Numbered from the stretch's first letter, positions 27,689 to 37,887 are shown. The stretch: 64,000 nt of DNA from Bacteroidales bacterium (GCA_016707705.1 JADJHD010000001.1:1-64000); one strand, 5' to 3'. Numbers and translations are program-made. Notes: a model not told the origin generated them from the sequence alone.

Positions 27689-27982
27689 TTAGAGAACTAC
27701 TACTGAATTTTCGTTTCCAAGTGGAGTAGGTACAAGCTTATCAGCTTCATCGTCATTTACCCAGGTTGTTCCGTTGATCAGGTAACGATACTGGTATTCA
27801 CGACCGGTTTCAAGCTCAAGCGTAGCTGCGAAGGAACCATCCTTTGACTTCTTCATTGGTGTGGAAGCTTCGTTCCAACCGTTGAATTCGCCAACTAAAG
27901 CTACATGCTGCGCATCTGCAGCGAATTGAAAGGTAACTTTACAGGCAGGTTTTGTCTTCAGATACTGACGTTTAGCAATCAT
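27689..27982 (-). CDS. Small stand-alone CBM48/isoamylase early-set domain protein
   Basis: 97 residues from the ATG at 27982; a further upstream in-frame ATG at 28030 adds 16 residues with no family support. The whole chain is one CBM48-like beta-sandwich: KVTFQFAADAQHVALVGEFNGWN, MKKSKDGSFAATLELETGREY, YQYRYLINGTTWVNDDEAD. GEFNGWN and YRYLINGT are the hallmark strands of AMPK-beta/isoamylase N-terminal domains that bind glycogen-like glucans. Stand-alone versions are common in Bacteroidota; their role is unknown. Confidence 0.88.
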   Translation of the reverse strand: MIAKRQYLKTKPACKVTFQFAADAQHVALVGEFNGWNEASTPMKKSKDGSFAATLELETGREYQYRYLINGTTWVNDDEADKLVPTPLGNENSVVVL

Positions 27983-28217
27983 TTCAAAGAATTTTGGTTT
28001 ATAATAATTGGAAGAAATTTGCGGGTGCAAAAGTACAAATTATTTTTATTGAATCTAATTAATATATTAACAGATTGTTAATAAGCTTTTTGGGACAGTC
28101 AGTAAAGGCTGTAAGTCTTGCAGTAAAAGGGCTTCCAAATTGGTGGTGTTACAAAGTAGCCGATTGAATTGAATATAGAATCAGGCTACATCTGCTTCAG
28201 TTTCATTAATTCTGTAG

Positions 28218-29117
28218 TTAGGATGCAATCAGAATGATGCCACTCAGATCAGCTTTTCCATTCTTCAGAAACTCATAGGTCATTCGATCTGTTTGGCAAT
28301 TGATAAACTTCAGCTTTTTCAGGTTTCCGCACTTGAAAAAAGTATTCCTGATAGTGACATTTTGGAATGACACCCTGGTGAAATCGCAATTCACGAAAGA
28401 GCAATCCTCCATTGATCCGGAGAATATGGTATCAGAGATATGCGTCGCATTAAACGTTACTCTGTTCATAATCGCCATTTCCATGCTGTTCTTCTTGAAG
28501 GAGCCCAGCTTTATTGTGACTCCGCTCAGGTCAGCTGATGTGAAATCACTGCCCAAAATACTGCTCAACGAAAATTCAGTTTCCTGCAGAAAGCAATCCT
28601 TGAATATGTTATTCTCCAGATGGGTGGTTTTAATATGGCTGCTGCTGATGTTTGATCCTGTGAAATCACATCCATTCACATTGTTGGCTTTTAAAATCAG
28701 TCCGGAGAGATCTGAACCAACAAACTTGCAGTTTTTCAGATTGGAAGCACTGAATTTCTCCTGAAGATTTTTTAGCCCGGAAAAATCAGCATCTGCCCAA
28801 TTCCCCATCGACATATTCCAAAGAGGTTTTTTTGGCTTTTTGCCGGGTAGCCTTTCATTCAAATGTTCATATGGAGCCTCTTTGGCGCTTGTTTCTGCAG
28901 AAACCGGAAATCTATTGTCAGAGAAATAGTTCAGGTCAACGCCCAGAATCTCTGAGAGTCGGACTAAAGTAATAATGTCGGGCATGGATTCACCACGTTC
29001 CCATTTCCCCACTGCCTGAGGACTGATAAACAGTTGCTCTGCAAGAGATGCCTGAGAAATATTGATTTTCTTCCGAGCATCAGCTATTCTTGAACCAATA
29101 ATTTGTGTAGTTAGCAT
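28218..29117 (-). CDS. XRE-family DNA-binding protein with C-terminal pentapeptide-like repeats
   Basis: 299 residues. The N-terminal HTH (about 5-65) reads IGSRIADARKKINISQASLA, ISPQAVGKWERGESMPDI, LSEILGVDLNYFSD. From about 108 to the end there are repeated blocks of the A/C-(D/N)-(L/F)-(S/T) type: ADFSGLKNL, CKFVGSDLSG, CDFTGSNISS, SDFTSADLSG, CSFVNCDFTR, FKCGNLKKLKF. Such repeats fold as a right-handed quadrilateral beta-helix, sometimes DNA-mimicking. The mix suggests a transcription regulator with a protein-interaction or DNA-mimic tail; target unknown. Upstream TTGTA/TACAA repeats suggest autoregulation. Confidence 0.85.
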   Translation of the reverse strand: MLTTQIIGSRIADARKKINISQASLAEQLFISPQAVGKWERGESMPDIITLVRLSEILGVDLNYFSDNRFPVSAETSAKEAPYEHLNERLPGKKPKKPLWNMSMGNWADADFSGLKNLQEKFSASNLKNCKFVGSDLSGLILKANNVNGCDFTGSNISSSHIKTTHLENNIFKDCFLQETEFSLSSILGSDFTSADLSGVTIKLGSFKKNSMEMAIMNRVTFNATHISDTIFSGSMEDCSFVNCDFTRVSFQNVTIRNTFFKCGNLKKLKFINCQTDRMTYEFLKNGKADLSGIILIAS

Positions 29118-29191
29118 AGGTATATGATTTTAGATTTGACCCGTCAAAGTTATTGCGGGACAATTCTGCATTCAAATATAAACAAATCGAA

Positions 29192-29253
29192 ATAGTTGTA
29201 AACACGCTACAATTAGTTGTAATTCAACAACCATCAGTTGTAATTAGCTGTAT
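29192..29253. promoter_or_regulatory. Candidate operator upstream of the XRE gene
   Basis: TTGTA (29196-29200) and TACAA (29208-29212) form an inverted repeat with a 7-bp spacer; further TTGTAA half-sites follow (about 29217-29222 and 29239-29244), and AACAAC at 29226-29231. They lie 75-135 bp before the XRE start codon, where an autoregulator would bind. Confidence 0.45.
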
Positions 29254-29358
29254 AGTGGATTTTTGTCCTGTTCAGTGCCCAAAATGATTGCTTTTCGGTT
29301 CGCTACAGCATCAAAAGAATGAAAATCCTTGCAGATTAATACAGAAGTTTATTCTCGT

Positions 29359-29709
29359 CTATTTTCTAAGAATCTTCTCCATCGATTTTCCTTTTGCCAG
29401 CTCATCAATAAGCTTGTCAAGATACCGGATTTGTTGCATCAGCTTGTCTTCAATCTCTTCAACACGAATTCCACAGATAAGTCCTGTGATTTTTGAAGCA
29501 TTCGGATTGAGCAGGGGAGCCTCCCTGAAGAAAGTTTCAAAGTCAACCATTTTATCGATCTGTTGCTGCAACACCTGCTGATCATACCCTGTTAACCAGC
29601 AAATGATGGTATCGGCCTCCTCCTTGCTGCGTCCTTTTCTCTCTACCTTCTGGATGTAGAATGGATAAACATTTGCAAACGGCATTGAATAGATTTTTTG
29701 CTTTTCCAT
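29359..29709 (-). CDS. DUF2200 family protein
   Basis: 116 residues from the ATG at 29709 (MEKQKIYSMPFANVYPFYIQ). The signature IYSMPFANVYPFYIQKVERKGRSKEEADTIICWLTGY (seen in two pieces here, residues 5-41) defines DUF2200, a small cytoplasmic alpha-helical family of unknown function. The longer frame to 29799 adds 30 unsupported residues. Length is typical. The gene stands alone; its neighbours on both sides are unrelated. Confidence 0.88.
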   Translation of the reverse strand: MEKQKIYSMPFANVYPFYIQKVERKGRSKEEADTIICWLTGYDQQVLQQQIDKMVDFETFFREAPLLNPNASKITGLICGIRVEEIEDKLMQQIRYLDKLIDELAKGKSMEKILRK

Positions 29710-29825
29710 GGTTCGTGACAAGTGAAAGTAAGGAGCCCGGTTAATTCTTTTAGCTTGCAAGAATGCCCTCATTTGCAATAACAAGCAAGTTCGAAACAAG
29801 TTTTTGTTTCAGAAATACAAAAGTT

Positions 29826-30386
29826 TCATTCCATTCTTTCCCAAACGCCATCTACATAATCAAAGCGAATCAGTCCAATCTTTTTGCAAAAGAATATTTT
29901 TCTGATTTGGCAAACATCAAGATTCTTTACCAGCACATCACGGTATAATTTGTTGTTTACGGTAAGAGTGTCGAGGGAGGAATCAAAGTCATGGAACGAG
30001 CCATAGATACAACTCCAGGAGAATGTTTTCTGAAGGATATTTCCGGTTTTGGTTAGGTTGATGGTGAGTCCCTCCCGAATGCCAAGTGTATTGGGGATTT
30101 CTTCTCCGGTGAACTGAAAGTCGTAAAAGGCTGCATTATCTTCGGGACAAGTACAACAGGGGCCTGCGCATTTTTCTTTAGAAAAGTATTCTTCTTTAGT
30201 GTTGATATACAATGTTTTGGTCTCTCCATTGCCATTCTCAAACACTATGCTGTCACCAACCTCTCCTTCAGGAAACCATTCCAGATCACTGCTGCTGAAA
30301 ACCTGTTCTTCATTTGTGCAATTGCAGCAGCCTGCTATGAGAAATACTACGGAGATAAATAATAGTGAAAGAATTGTTCTATTCAT
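29826..30386 (-). CDS. Uncharacterised cysteine-rich lipoprotein
   Basis: 186 residues from the ATG at 30386. Signal ends VVFLIAGC (Cys20), followed immediately by CNC. The mature part has additional cysteines (CAGPCCTCPED, SCIYGS, CQIRKIFFC), suggesting disulfides or metal binding in the periplasm or at the surface. No family is recognised. The stop is at 29826, 116 bp from the DUF2200 start. Not obviously in an operon. Confidence 0.65.
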   Translation of the reverse strand: MNRTILSLLFISVVFLIAGCCNCTNEEQVFSSSDLEWFPEGEVGDSIVFENGNGETKTLYINTKEEYFSKEKCAGPCCTCPEDNAAFYDFQFTGEEIPNTLGIREGLTINLTKTGNILQKTFSWSCIYGSFHDFDSSLDTLTVNNKLYRDVLVKNLDVCQIRKIFFCKKIGLIRFDYVDGVWERME

Positions 30387-30762
30387 AAATATCAGATAAT
30401 TAGTACTTTGTGACAATAATTGGAAGGAGTTAATTTTTGGGCTTTAGAGAAATACAGATTTCGAATTTAAGAAATATCTTCCCGCTAAGTGCAAGAGAAT
30501 CTATAGTATCGTAAAGCTTGTCATGAAAATCATCAAGCTGAATGCTGTGATACAATTTTAACAGCTCCAATATGGATTTTACTTTGCTTGCAAATGCTGC
30601 AAATATTGTTTCAATTACTACAAATATGCGGGGATTATTAAATGCATTCACCGCAAGGAACACATCAGTTGATTCTCGAAAATGTAATATGGAGACTCTG
30701 TGTTATAACCGAGGCACCTGACTAATTACTTTGATGGATTGTGTACAGAATTTGATTTCTTT
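30387..30762. other. Intergenic region with one doubtful open frame
   Basis: A minus-strand frame 30430-30663 (77 codons) reads VNAFNNPRIFVVIETIF and then hydrophobic and charged stretches. It has no signal, no family and no promoter, so it is not called. No hairpin terminator or repeat array was seen in the region. Confidence 0.4.
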
Positions 30763-31482
30763 CTAATCAAAATTTCCATCGATATACTCCTGAAATTTTT
30801 CCTTATACTGTTCACTGACTGGGATATACACTTTGCCATCGAAAACAATCCGGTTCCGTTCGATTACAGTAATTTTTGCAAGGTTAACAATATAGGATCT
30901 GTGAACCCGCATAAACTGGTTTGATGGGAGTAACTCTTCAATGCTTTTCAGACTGAGCAGGGTCATGACGGGGTTACTGCCTATAAGATGAATTTTTATA
31001 TACTCATGCTGGCTTTCAATATATTTAATATCAGCAAGCTCAATACGGATAAGCTTATAATCGGATTTTACAAAAAGATGATTCGCAGTTGTCTTGATAC
31101 TATCCTTCTGATAATTTGAGTTAAGTTCTATAAGATTCTTAACCTTATTGACCGCTTTCAGAAAATTGCTGAATGTGATTGGTTTCAATAAATAATCGAC
31201 GGCCTCAACCTGGAAGCCTTCCACCGCATATTCACTATATGCTGTGGTGAAAACAATATATGGTTTATTGGTCAGCGATTTTGCGAACTCCATTCCACTG
31301 ATCTCAGGCATATTAATGTCGATAAAAAGGAGCTGAACATCAACAGTATCCATGACTTTCATCGCCTCAGCTGCACTTCTGCATTCAGCCACCAATTCCA
31401 GGAACGGAACTTTTCCGATATAAGCTGCAATCTTTTTTACTGCAAGCGGTTCATCATCAATGGCTATGCAACGTATGTTCAT
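30763..31482 (-). CDS. LytTR-type response regulator
   Basis: 239 residues. The receiver (about 1-115) has IDDEP, the phospho-acceptor Asp in LLFIDINMPEISG and the Lys of LLKPI. A LytTR DNA-binding domain (about 135-235) shows NHLFVKSDYKLIRIELADI, IESQHEYIKI, SLKSIEELLP and MRVHRSYIVNLAKI. It overlaps the LytS-type kinase gene by 4 bp, which is strong evidence of an operon and partnership. LytTR proteins bind direct repeats and activate transcription. Confidence 0.92.
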   Translation of the reverse strand: MNIRCIAIDDEPLAVKKIAAYIGKVPFLELVAECRSAAEAMKVMDTVDVQLLFIDINMPEISGMEFAKSLTNKPYIVFTTAYSEYAVEGFQVEAVDYLLKPITFSNFLKAVNKVKNLIELNSNYQKDSIKTTANHLFVKSDYKLIRIELADIKYIESQHEYIKIHLIGSNPVMTLLSLKSIEELLPSNQFMRVHRSYIVNLAKITVIERNRIVFDGKVYIPVSEQYKEKFQEYIDGNFD

Positions 31483-32516
31483 ACCGGAATTCTGAGGTTT
31501 ACCCCGAAATCATTTTCGTTGTCGGAGATTTCTAATTTATATTCCTGAAAGTACAACAGATCGAGACTTTTCCTGATGTTCTCGAGTCCTATTCCCGAAT
31601 ATTCGTCAAACTGATTAACAACTGTTTTGTGTTTGCTGTTCCTGATGTTACAAACCAGTGCATTATCATGGAATTGCAGTTCGAAATAAATATACGATTT
31701 CATTGGATAACTCACACCGTGCTTAAATGCATTTTCGAGCAGTGAAATAAATAACATAGGTGGTATTTTGATATCCGGGATTTGATCAGGAATCAGAATT
31801 GTAAGTTCTACTTCATCCGAATGCCTGAGTTGCATCAATGAAATAAAACTATAAATGAACTCAACTTCTTTCTTCAGTTCAATGGTATTTTGGGCTGAAT
31901 CATAAAGCAGATACCGCATAAGCGTCGAGAGCCTTTCAACTGCATCCTGCGCTTTTTCAGTATCCATTTCAATAAGTGCATGAATATTATTCAAAGTATT
32001 CATGAAAAAGTGCGGACTTACCTGATGCTTCAGTAGAGCAAGGTTTGTTTTCAACTGTTCCTTCTCGGCATCTTTACGCAGTTTCTCCTCACTCAGCCAT
32101 TTAGACATCAGCTTTACAGTTGTGCCGGCACCTACCAACAGGATACAAATGATAAAATTATCTGCGAAAGCCATAATGGGCGGCTTACCTTTTTGGGTAT
32201 TCATCATGGGTGGAGTTGAACTTTCAGCTGATAATTCGGTTGCTGGGTCGGGCTGATGAGGAAAGACTTTTGGACCAAGAATGTTGAATGCTATCACGAC
32301 ACTAATCATTACCGACACAAGGACAAAGTAATAGCGGTATTTCTTTTTCAAAAGAAAGCGGGGAACCAGGATAAACACATTCATCAGGAAAATGAGGAGA
32401 AACCCGAGAACATGTGTCCAGTTTTTTATGACCTCAAACCAGTTTATTTGTCCGGAACTTCGCTCGCTGAAATAAGGCACAGAAAAAACGAAAGCCCAAA
32501 TAAGGAAGTAAGACAA
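31479..32516 (-). CDS. LytS-family sensor histidine kinase
   Basis: 345 residues. Four N-terminal transmembrane segments (about 1-160), then the His_kinase domain (KHQVSPHFFMNTLNNIHAL, with the phospho-acceptor His in QVSPHFF) and an HATPase end (PPMLFISLLENAFKHGVSYP, GIGLENIRKSLDLLY). The start is doubtful: the only in-frame option is a TTG at 32516, yet conserved-looking residues (RRIEYLSYFLIW) extend upstream of it to a TGA. An ATG 30 nt upstream in a shifted frame would give MTGITKQP, a plausible N terminus, so one base may be missing. It is 59 bp after the broken TonB receptor. Confidence 0.85.
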   Translation of the reverse strand: MSYFLIWAFVFSVPYFSERSSGQINWFEVIKNWTHVLGFLLIFLMNVFILVPRFLLKKKYRYYFVLVSVMISVVIAFNILGPKVFPHQPDPATELSAESSTPPMMNTQKGKPPIMAFADNFIICILLVGAGTTVKLMSKWLSEEKLRKDAEKEQLKTNLALLKHQVSPHFFMNTLNNIHALIEMDTEKAQDAVERLSTLMRYLLYDSAQNTIELKKEVEFIYSFISLMQLRHSDEVELTILIPDQIPDIKIPPMLFISLLENAFKHGVSYPMKSYIYFELQFHDNALVCNIRNSKHKTVVNQFDEYSGIGLENIRKSLDLLYFQEYKLEISDNENDFGVNLRIPV

Positions 32517-32575
32517 ATACTCTATTCTGCGGCTGCTTGGTGATTCCTGTCATCTCTCAAATGTATAAAACATCT

Positions 32576-34931
32576 TTAAAACTGTATTTTATAAATCACA
32601 TTCGGAAAAAACCCGAGCTGGTAGGTTGTGGTTATCGACTGACTGCGACCATCATAGCTCTGTGAGAATATGTTATCGTTGTTGTGATGTTTTGCAGGTC
32701 AATGGAAAAGGACTGCGAGAGTTTCTTCGTCCGGCTGTTGTGCGTATAACCGAGCTTGAAATCCAAACGGAAATAATTGGCATAAAAAGCCGAATATGCA
32801 TCCGTGGATAATTGTTCTCTCTCAGTTGCATTGGATGCCTCCAGGTCAATGGGAGTATAAGCTCTTCCCCCGGCATTGGTGCATTTGATATCGGCTGATA
32901 TTTTGTTCTGTTTTTCGCTACCCACATTCCATTCTTTTCCTCCCAAAATATTGAATACATATTTCCCATTGAATGCTGTGTTGCGCTCTATTCCATCACT
33001 TCCTTTATACCTGGAACTATAAATTGAGGATGTAAACAAGCCATAATATCCATGGCTGAAAAATTTCTCTATGGTTAATTCTATTCCATAGTTTGTCCCG
33101 GTTCCATTATTTACCAGACTATCTTCCAGATCGGTTTTAAAACCTGCTCCGGTATTGAGCATTGAATAGCTGCTTGAAAAAGTGTTAACCGGAACACTGA
33201 AGAGTGACTGATAATAGACCTCTGTTTTCAACCGCCAGTCTTTGAAAGGCTGCAGATCGTAACCCAACACTAAGTGATGGCTTTTCGTAAAATCAAGATT
33301 TTCATTGTTATAAACATAGGAACCATCAGCAAGCTGAGTCTGTAAAAAGTAAACATTTACAGGTTGCGTTTGTGAATGGAGTCCATATCCCAGCGTAAGG
33401 CTGCTCTTGGAATCAATTTCATATTTTAATCCTAAACGTGGCTCAACTGAGAGTGAATTATTCAGGAAAAATAATTGGGAATGTAAGCCCGCATTGAGAG
33501 TGATTTTATCATTAAAGCTATACTTGGCATGCATGTAGGTCTGGGCCAGATTTGTGTAACTATTATAATCCCATATCTGTAAAAAATCTGAGAGAGGATC
33601 TCTTTTCTCCCTGAAATACAGGTTCAATCCAATCACTTCATCCTGAATTCCAATTTTTACGAATAACCTTGAGTTTATCTTGGAATTGAAACTGCTTGAA
33701 AAATTATATCCTGTTCTGTAACCTTATTCTCTGATTTCGTATAAACTGAATCAGTCATTCTGTCGAAGCTATAATCTGTTTGTCCCGACTTTGAATAGTT
33801 TAACCCAATATTGGAACTAAAATAGGATTTGCTATTCAGTTGTTTGAAATGTTTTATCCCGATAATACCGATTTGACTGCTCAAATCATGCCCGCCACCT
33901 TCACCTCCATACAACCCACCTGAATTGCCACCAGCAATATTTATGGTACTTGTGGCAAGAATGCCAAACAGTGTAAACCTGCCCATTTTGGTGTTGCCGC
34001 TGTTTACATTAAATGACAAATCCTGATACGAAGGAAGTGCTGTTGTTCCGATATCGATGCCTGCAGCCTGAGCTACACCAGCCAGCGCATAGCGATATCC
34101 AACCAGATATGATGAAGCATTTTTCCTGCTGATTGGTCCTTCGGTAGTTGCTTCGAGACCGGTGATCAATCCAGCCTGAAGAGTGGTTTCCCGTTTCTGA
34201 GTATTTCCATTCCTGAAACCCAGATCAAAAACCCCGGCCGTGGCATTGCCATATTCGGCTGGAAATGCTGAGGTCAGGAAGTCGGAGCTCCTCAAAAGGT
34301 TGGTATTTAACGCACTCACGGCTCCACCTGTTGTGCCTACCGTCGCGAAATGGTTAGGGTTGGTAACGTTCATTCCATCAATGCGCCATAAAACACCAAC
34401 TGGCGAATTGCCCCTGATTACAATATCGTTTCTGCTGTCGTCAGGTGCGCTTACTCCGGCGAAATTAGCGGCCAAACGGGCGGGATCACTGCGTCCCCCT
34501 GCATAGCGGTTTACTTCCTCAGTTGAGAATGTCCTGGCACTTACCGGAACCAAATCATTTAGTGTACCTGCTTTGCTGTTTGAAGTTATAACTACCTCTT
34601 TCAAGAGTTTAAGATCTTCTTCCATGGCTATATCCAACACAACTTCTTTTCCTGAAGTCACCACAACATTAGTTGCAAATGCATCCTTATACCCGATATA
34701 TGAAACCTTTATTTCATATCTGCCAGGAGGCAGATCCTGAAGAACATAAATCCCATTTAAGTCAGTTGATGTTCCTTTGCTTACGTTGCTATTAACTATT
34801 TGAATAGTTGCTCCAGGAAGTGCGGTTTGGGAGAGATTGTCTGAAACAACACCGCGAATATTCTGCCTGTTGTTTTGAGCAGTTGAGAGAAGGGTAATGA
34901 GAACTAAAAGTATTAAGAGGTATTTTTTCAC
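32576..34931 (-). pseudogene. TonB-dependent receptor with two frameshifts
   Basis: About 785 residues if restored. Part one (34931-33675) has a signal peptide, a carboxypeptidase-like domain (VVSDNLSQTALPGATIQ, GIYVLQDLPPGRYEIKVSYIGY), a plug (IVIRGNSPVGVLWRIDGMNV) and the first barrel strands. Near 33720 the frame shifts: the receptor continues in another frame as YNFSSSFNSKINSRLFVKIG and joins the second open frame. Near 32690 it shifts again after SIDLQNIT: the proper end is read as NNDNIFSQSYDGRSQSITTT and finishes VIYKIQF at 32576. Both look like single missing bases. It precedes the LytS/LytTR pair. Inactive if real; intact if these are sequence errors. Confidence 0.85.
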
Positions 34932-35038
34932 GTCTTTTTGGTTAGTTTTTACAGGACATAGATATTAATGGAGATCGATCTCAATATGATCCCGGGTAAG
35001 TCTGATCAGTACTCTTGATGGCTATTTCGGACTTATTC

Positions 35039-35989
35039 CTATTCTGATTGTTTCAGATTTGTTGTGCTTCCAGCTTCAATGGCAAATGCTTTGCCATCCA
35101 TTTTTACGTAAACAGTAATCGAAGCAGGATTTGTAACCATGGTTTTGTCGACTGAGAATCTGAGATTATTAAAGGCATTGATATAATCCACCAAGTCTAT
35201 TTGTGTGGTATAATAGATTTCAGGATTATTGGAAATCATTTTGAAAAACTTCTCAACTTCTGCCCATTTGTTACCGGGACCTTCATATTCCCAACTATGT
35301 CCCCATACATAGAATAAGGCCAAGGACTTCGAATTCAAAAACTCACTTGTGAGCTGATAAAATTGTCCTAATTCTTTTCTGTCGTTTGCCGTGTCGTTGG
35401 GTATGTAATTTGTTTTTCCGAATAAATGAATGGATGGCTGCCATTTAAGAAATTCAGTGGGCATATTGAAGTTGTAGGTATCACCGACTGTTCTTGCGTA
35501 TTCGATACCTAAACCGCTTATCGCCTCAATTACAAGATCGCTTGTATTTCCAAAAGGATACGACATTCCACGAACAGGATAGGATATCAGTCGCTCCAAT
35601 TCTCTTCTATCCTCCAGCACTTCATAAATCACATCGACTTTTGATAGCGAAGGCAGACTTGGATGATTAGCCGAATGACCGGATACTTCGTGTCCCTTGT
35701 ACAGGTTTTTAATCTCTTCTTTGGTGAGATAATCCTTTGTCCCGAGTTTATTGGAGTTAAGATGAAATGTTCCAATCAGACCATACTCATTCATCAATTT
35801 CACTAAATGCCGGTCGGCGATGTTTCCATCATCGAAACTCAAAATCAGGGCCTTGGATTTACCTTGTGGGAGAAGCATTTCAATTGGAATACTGCTCTTT
35901 GTTGAAGCCGTATAGGTTTGAGCATTTACGGAACAGCCAAAAATAAATATTGCAACGAATGCTAATGTAAGTTTCAGTTTAGTTTTCAT
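35039..35989 (-). CDS. Exported polysaccharide deacetylase (NodB homology)
   Basis: 316 residues with a signal peptide ending NAQ. The NodB fold (about 45-270) shows LILSFDDGNIADRHLV (metal-binding Asp-Asp), GTFHLNSN, HEVSGHSANHPSLP (His-x-x-x-His metal ligands) and PVRGMSYPFGNTSD. These enzymes remove N- or O-acetyl groups from chitin-like, xylan or peptidoglycan chains. A C-terminal Ig-like stretch (SVDKTMVTNPASITVYVKMDG) may bind carbohydrate. Substrate unknown. It sits between a TonB receptor and DUF1566 genes on the same strand, without tight spacing. Confidence 0.88.
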   Translation of the reverse strand: MKTKLKLTLAFVAIFIFGCSVNAQTYTASTKSSIPIEMLLPQGKSKALILSFDDGNIADRHLVKLMNEYGLIGTFHLNSNKLGTKDYLTKEEIKNLYKGHEVSGHSANHPSLPSLSKVDVIYEVLEDRRELERLISYPVRGMSYPFGNTSDLVIEAISGLGIEYARTVGDTYNFNMPTEFLKWQPSIHLFGKTNYIPNDTANDRKELGQFYQLTSEFLNSKSLALFYVWGHSWEYEGPGNKWAEVEKFFKMISNNPEIYYTTQIDLVDYINAFNNLRFSVDKTMVTNPASITVYVKMDGKAFAIEAGSTTNLKQSE

Positions 35990-36087
35990 GTGATGTTATT
36001 TATAAGGGGCTGAAGGAACTCATCATTCAGATTATCTTTTCTCTGAGTATCAGGATTCTTGCCTTTGCCCGTATCATAGTTACCACT

Positions 36088-36306
36088 TTATTTATTGGTT
36101 CTCACCAACCGAACATAATTAAAAATTCTTACCGCATCTCCACGGGCCGAATTGCCATTGTAATATCCATTCCCATTTTGTGTAAATCCGGTAAAATTCT
36201 TGATTTTGGGATCGCTTCGCTAACATCCTGCCAGATTCATATTCAGAAGGATTAAAAAGGCTATCAAAATTTATAGAAATCTTTTTTGATTTGCTTTCGA
36301 TTTCAT
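36088..36306 (-). pseudogene. Collapsed DUF1566 lipoprotein gene with two in-frame stops
   Basis: One reading frame runs 73 codons from ATG 36306 to TAA 36088 with TAA and TAG inside. It reads MKSKANQKRFL, stop, ILIAFLILLNMNLAGC, stop, RSDPKIKNFTGF, then GDAVRIFNYVRLVRTNK. This is a lipoprotein signal joined directly to the last 43 residues of a DUF1566 domain. The intact-looking neighbour shares the MKSK start and ends VLNYVRLVRTIK, so this is a duplicate that lost about 300 codons and then gained stops. Confidence 0.75.
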
Positions 36307-36324
36307 GATTTTTAATTTATGAGA

Positions 36325-37568
36325 TTATTTAATTGTCCTTACCAGACGAACATAGTTTAACACCCTTTCTTCTCCTTCGCCGGTTCCTATTATCTTCTTG
36401 TCGAAACGCACAGCACCGGCGCCGTGAAGGTTTTCTCCGTTTCCATCTTCTGCCTGTCCAACAGCCACATACCATGCATTGGGTAAGTGCCAGTTGGATT
36501 TGAAATTGCCGATGTACTTGTCCAGTAATAGGGGTAGTCAGCCTTTCCGCCATCGTTCAGAATAGCCGTACAACTGAACATGGCATTGATTGCCAGTCCC
36601 ACATTGGCTGGATTTGTTGCACCTGGAGACCGTGTGTAATCCACCAGACTTTGTAATTCTTTTGTATTGGGTAAACGCCAATCGTTGTGCCCCAGATAAT
36701 TTGCGTTATTCTGCGTTTGCGCATAAGCCAGTGCGTGTTCCCAATCAATTCCGGAACCGTTGTCGGTTTGTTGCCACATTAAGCCGGTAGCCAAATCGGA
36801 AATAGTACCATCGTTGCTGTTTTGTAGTAAATTGACTCCATAGGAAAGATTGCCGCGTACACAACGAACAAAGTGTTTTGGACCTACGCTGATACTATAC
36901 GATTTAATATGTCCGGTGCCAAAATTCACACCAAAGGCAAGTTCTGCGCCAGGCGTATTCCCACTGACATTGCCCATTACTCCGGTGTATTTGTCACTGC
37001 TCCAAAAAATGGCGTGGCTGAGGTCTTGTTCATCTGTATATTCAATATCAAAATATTTTGTATCAATCCAAGGCCAACCGGCACTTGCATTCCATAAAGA
37101 GTAAAGCTCCTTGATGGTAGGGACGCGCCAGTCGCTATAGCCGCCATAGTTTTGTTTGTTCAGATTGTCAACTTCTGTCTGCGTTTCTGCCCAGTAATAC
37201 ATACCACCGGAAGTTGGTTTTTCATAGGTTTTCTGCCATGTCAATCCGGTAACTTCATCTTTTACAGTAAGTCCATCACTGCTTTTGGTGTAAACAGGTG
37301 TTGTATGGGTAAACTGAGCATCCTGACCGAAAAAGGCTTCTCCCAAAATAGGGGTGATAATGTTGCCGGTACTGTCCCAGGATTTGGTTTGACTTGTGCC
37401 GACAAGCGGATAGCAACCTGCGTAAGCCGCTTCGCGAGGAAGGACTTGTAAATCTCCGGAAATTGTTGAAGTATCATCTTTTTTGCACCCTGGGAGACTA
37501 ATGCATACAAGGAATAAGCCACCTATAAGAATTGATAGTTTGCTATTGCAATTAACTTTTGATTTCAT
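36325..37568 (-). pseudogene. DUF1566 (Lcl C-terminal) lipoprotein with a 3' frameshift
   Basis: Signal ends CISLPGC (Cys28). Two DUF1566 repeats follow (VKDEVTGLTWQKTYEKPTSG, YGGYSDWRVPTIKELYSLW; ISDLATGLMWQQTDNGSGID, NYLGHNDWRLPNTKELQSLV). The open frame ends early at 36390, but near 36480 the other frame gives NAWYVAVGQAEDGNGENLHG and GAGAVRFDKK, ending VLNYVRLVRTIK at 36325, the normal family end. One base is missing or extra around 36478-36482. The domain resembles a C-type lectin-like fold on secreted proteins; its ligand is unknown. If the frameshift is an error, the gene is whole, about 414 residues. Confidence 0.8.
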
Positions 37569-37887
37569 TGTTTTCGTGATTAAATCGAAAACAAAGGTCT
37601 GGCTTATGTAACCTTATTGAAAAGAAAATCTCTCAATGGCTGGAACATACCTCCCCAGAATTGATTTTTTTCACTGAGAATTAGTGAGTTTGTTGCAATT
37701 TTTATCATCACTGGCAACTTCAGTCTGCTTATCATTCAGAGTGTAGATATATACACGGGACTTAAACTCCCTAAGGATTGGAGAAAGCCAGCCCACCAAT
37801 TAACCATGCAGTTTTATGGTTAGGAGCCACTATATTCAACTATGAAAAAACTTTAATTAAGGAGTCTTGAAATTAACAGGTAGATAT
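37569..37887. other. Intergenic region, nothing recognised
   Basis: About 320 bp between the DUF1566 gene and cysH. AT-rich, with no tandem array, no GC palindrome, no clear promoter consensus and no hairpin followed by T. Confidence 0.5.

Noticed and set aside
30430..30663. 77-codon minus-strand open frame
   Set aside because: No family, signal, promoter or neighbour link; could be chance in AT-rich sequence.
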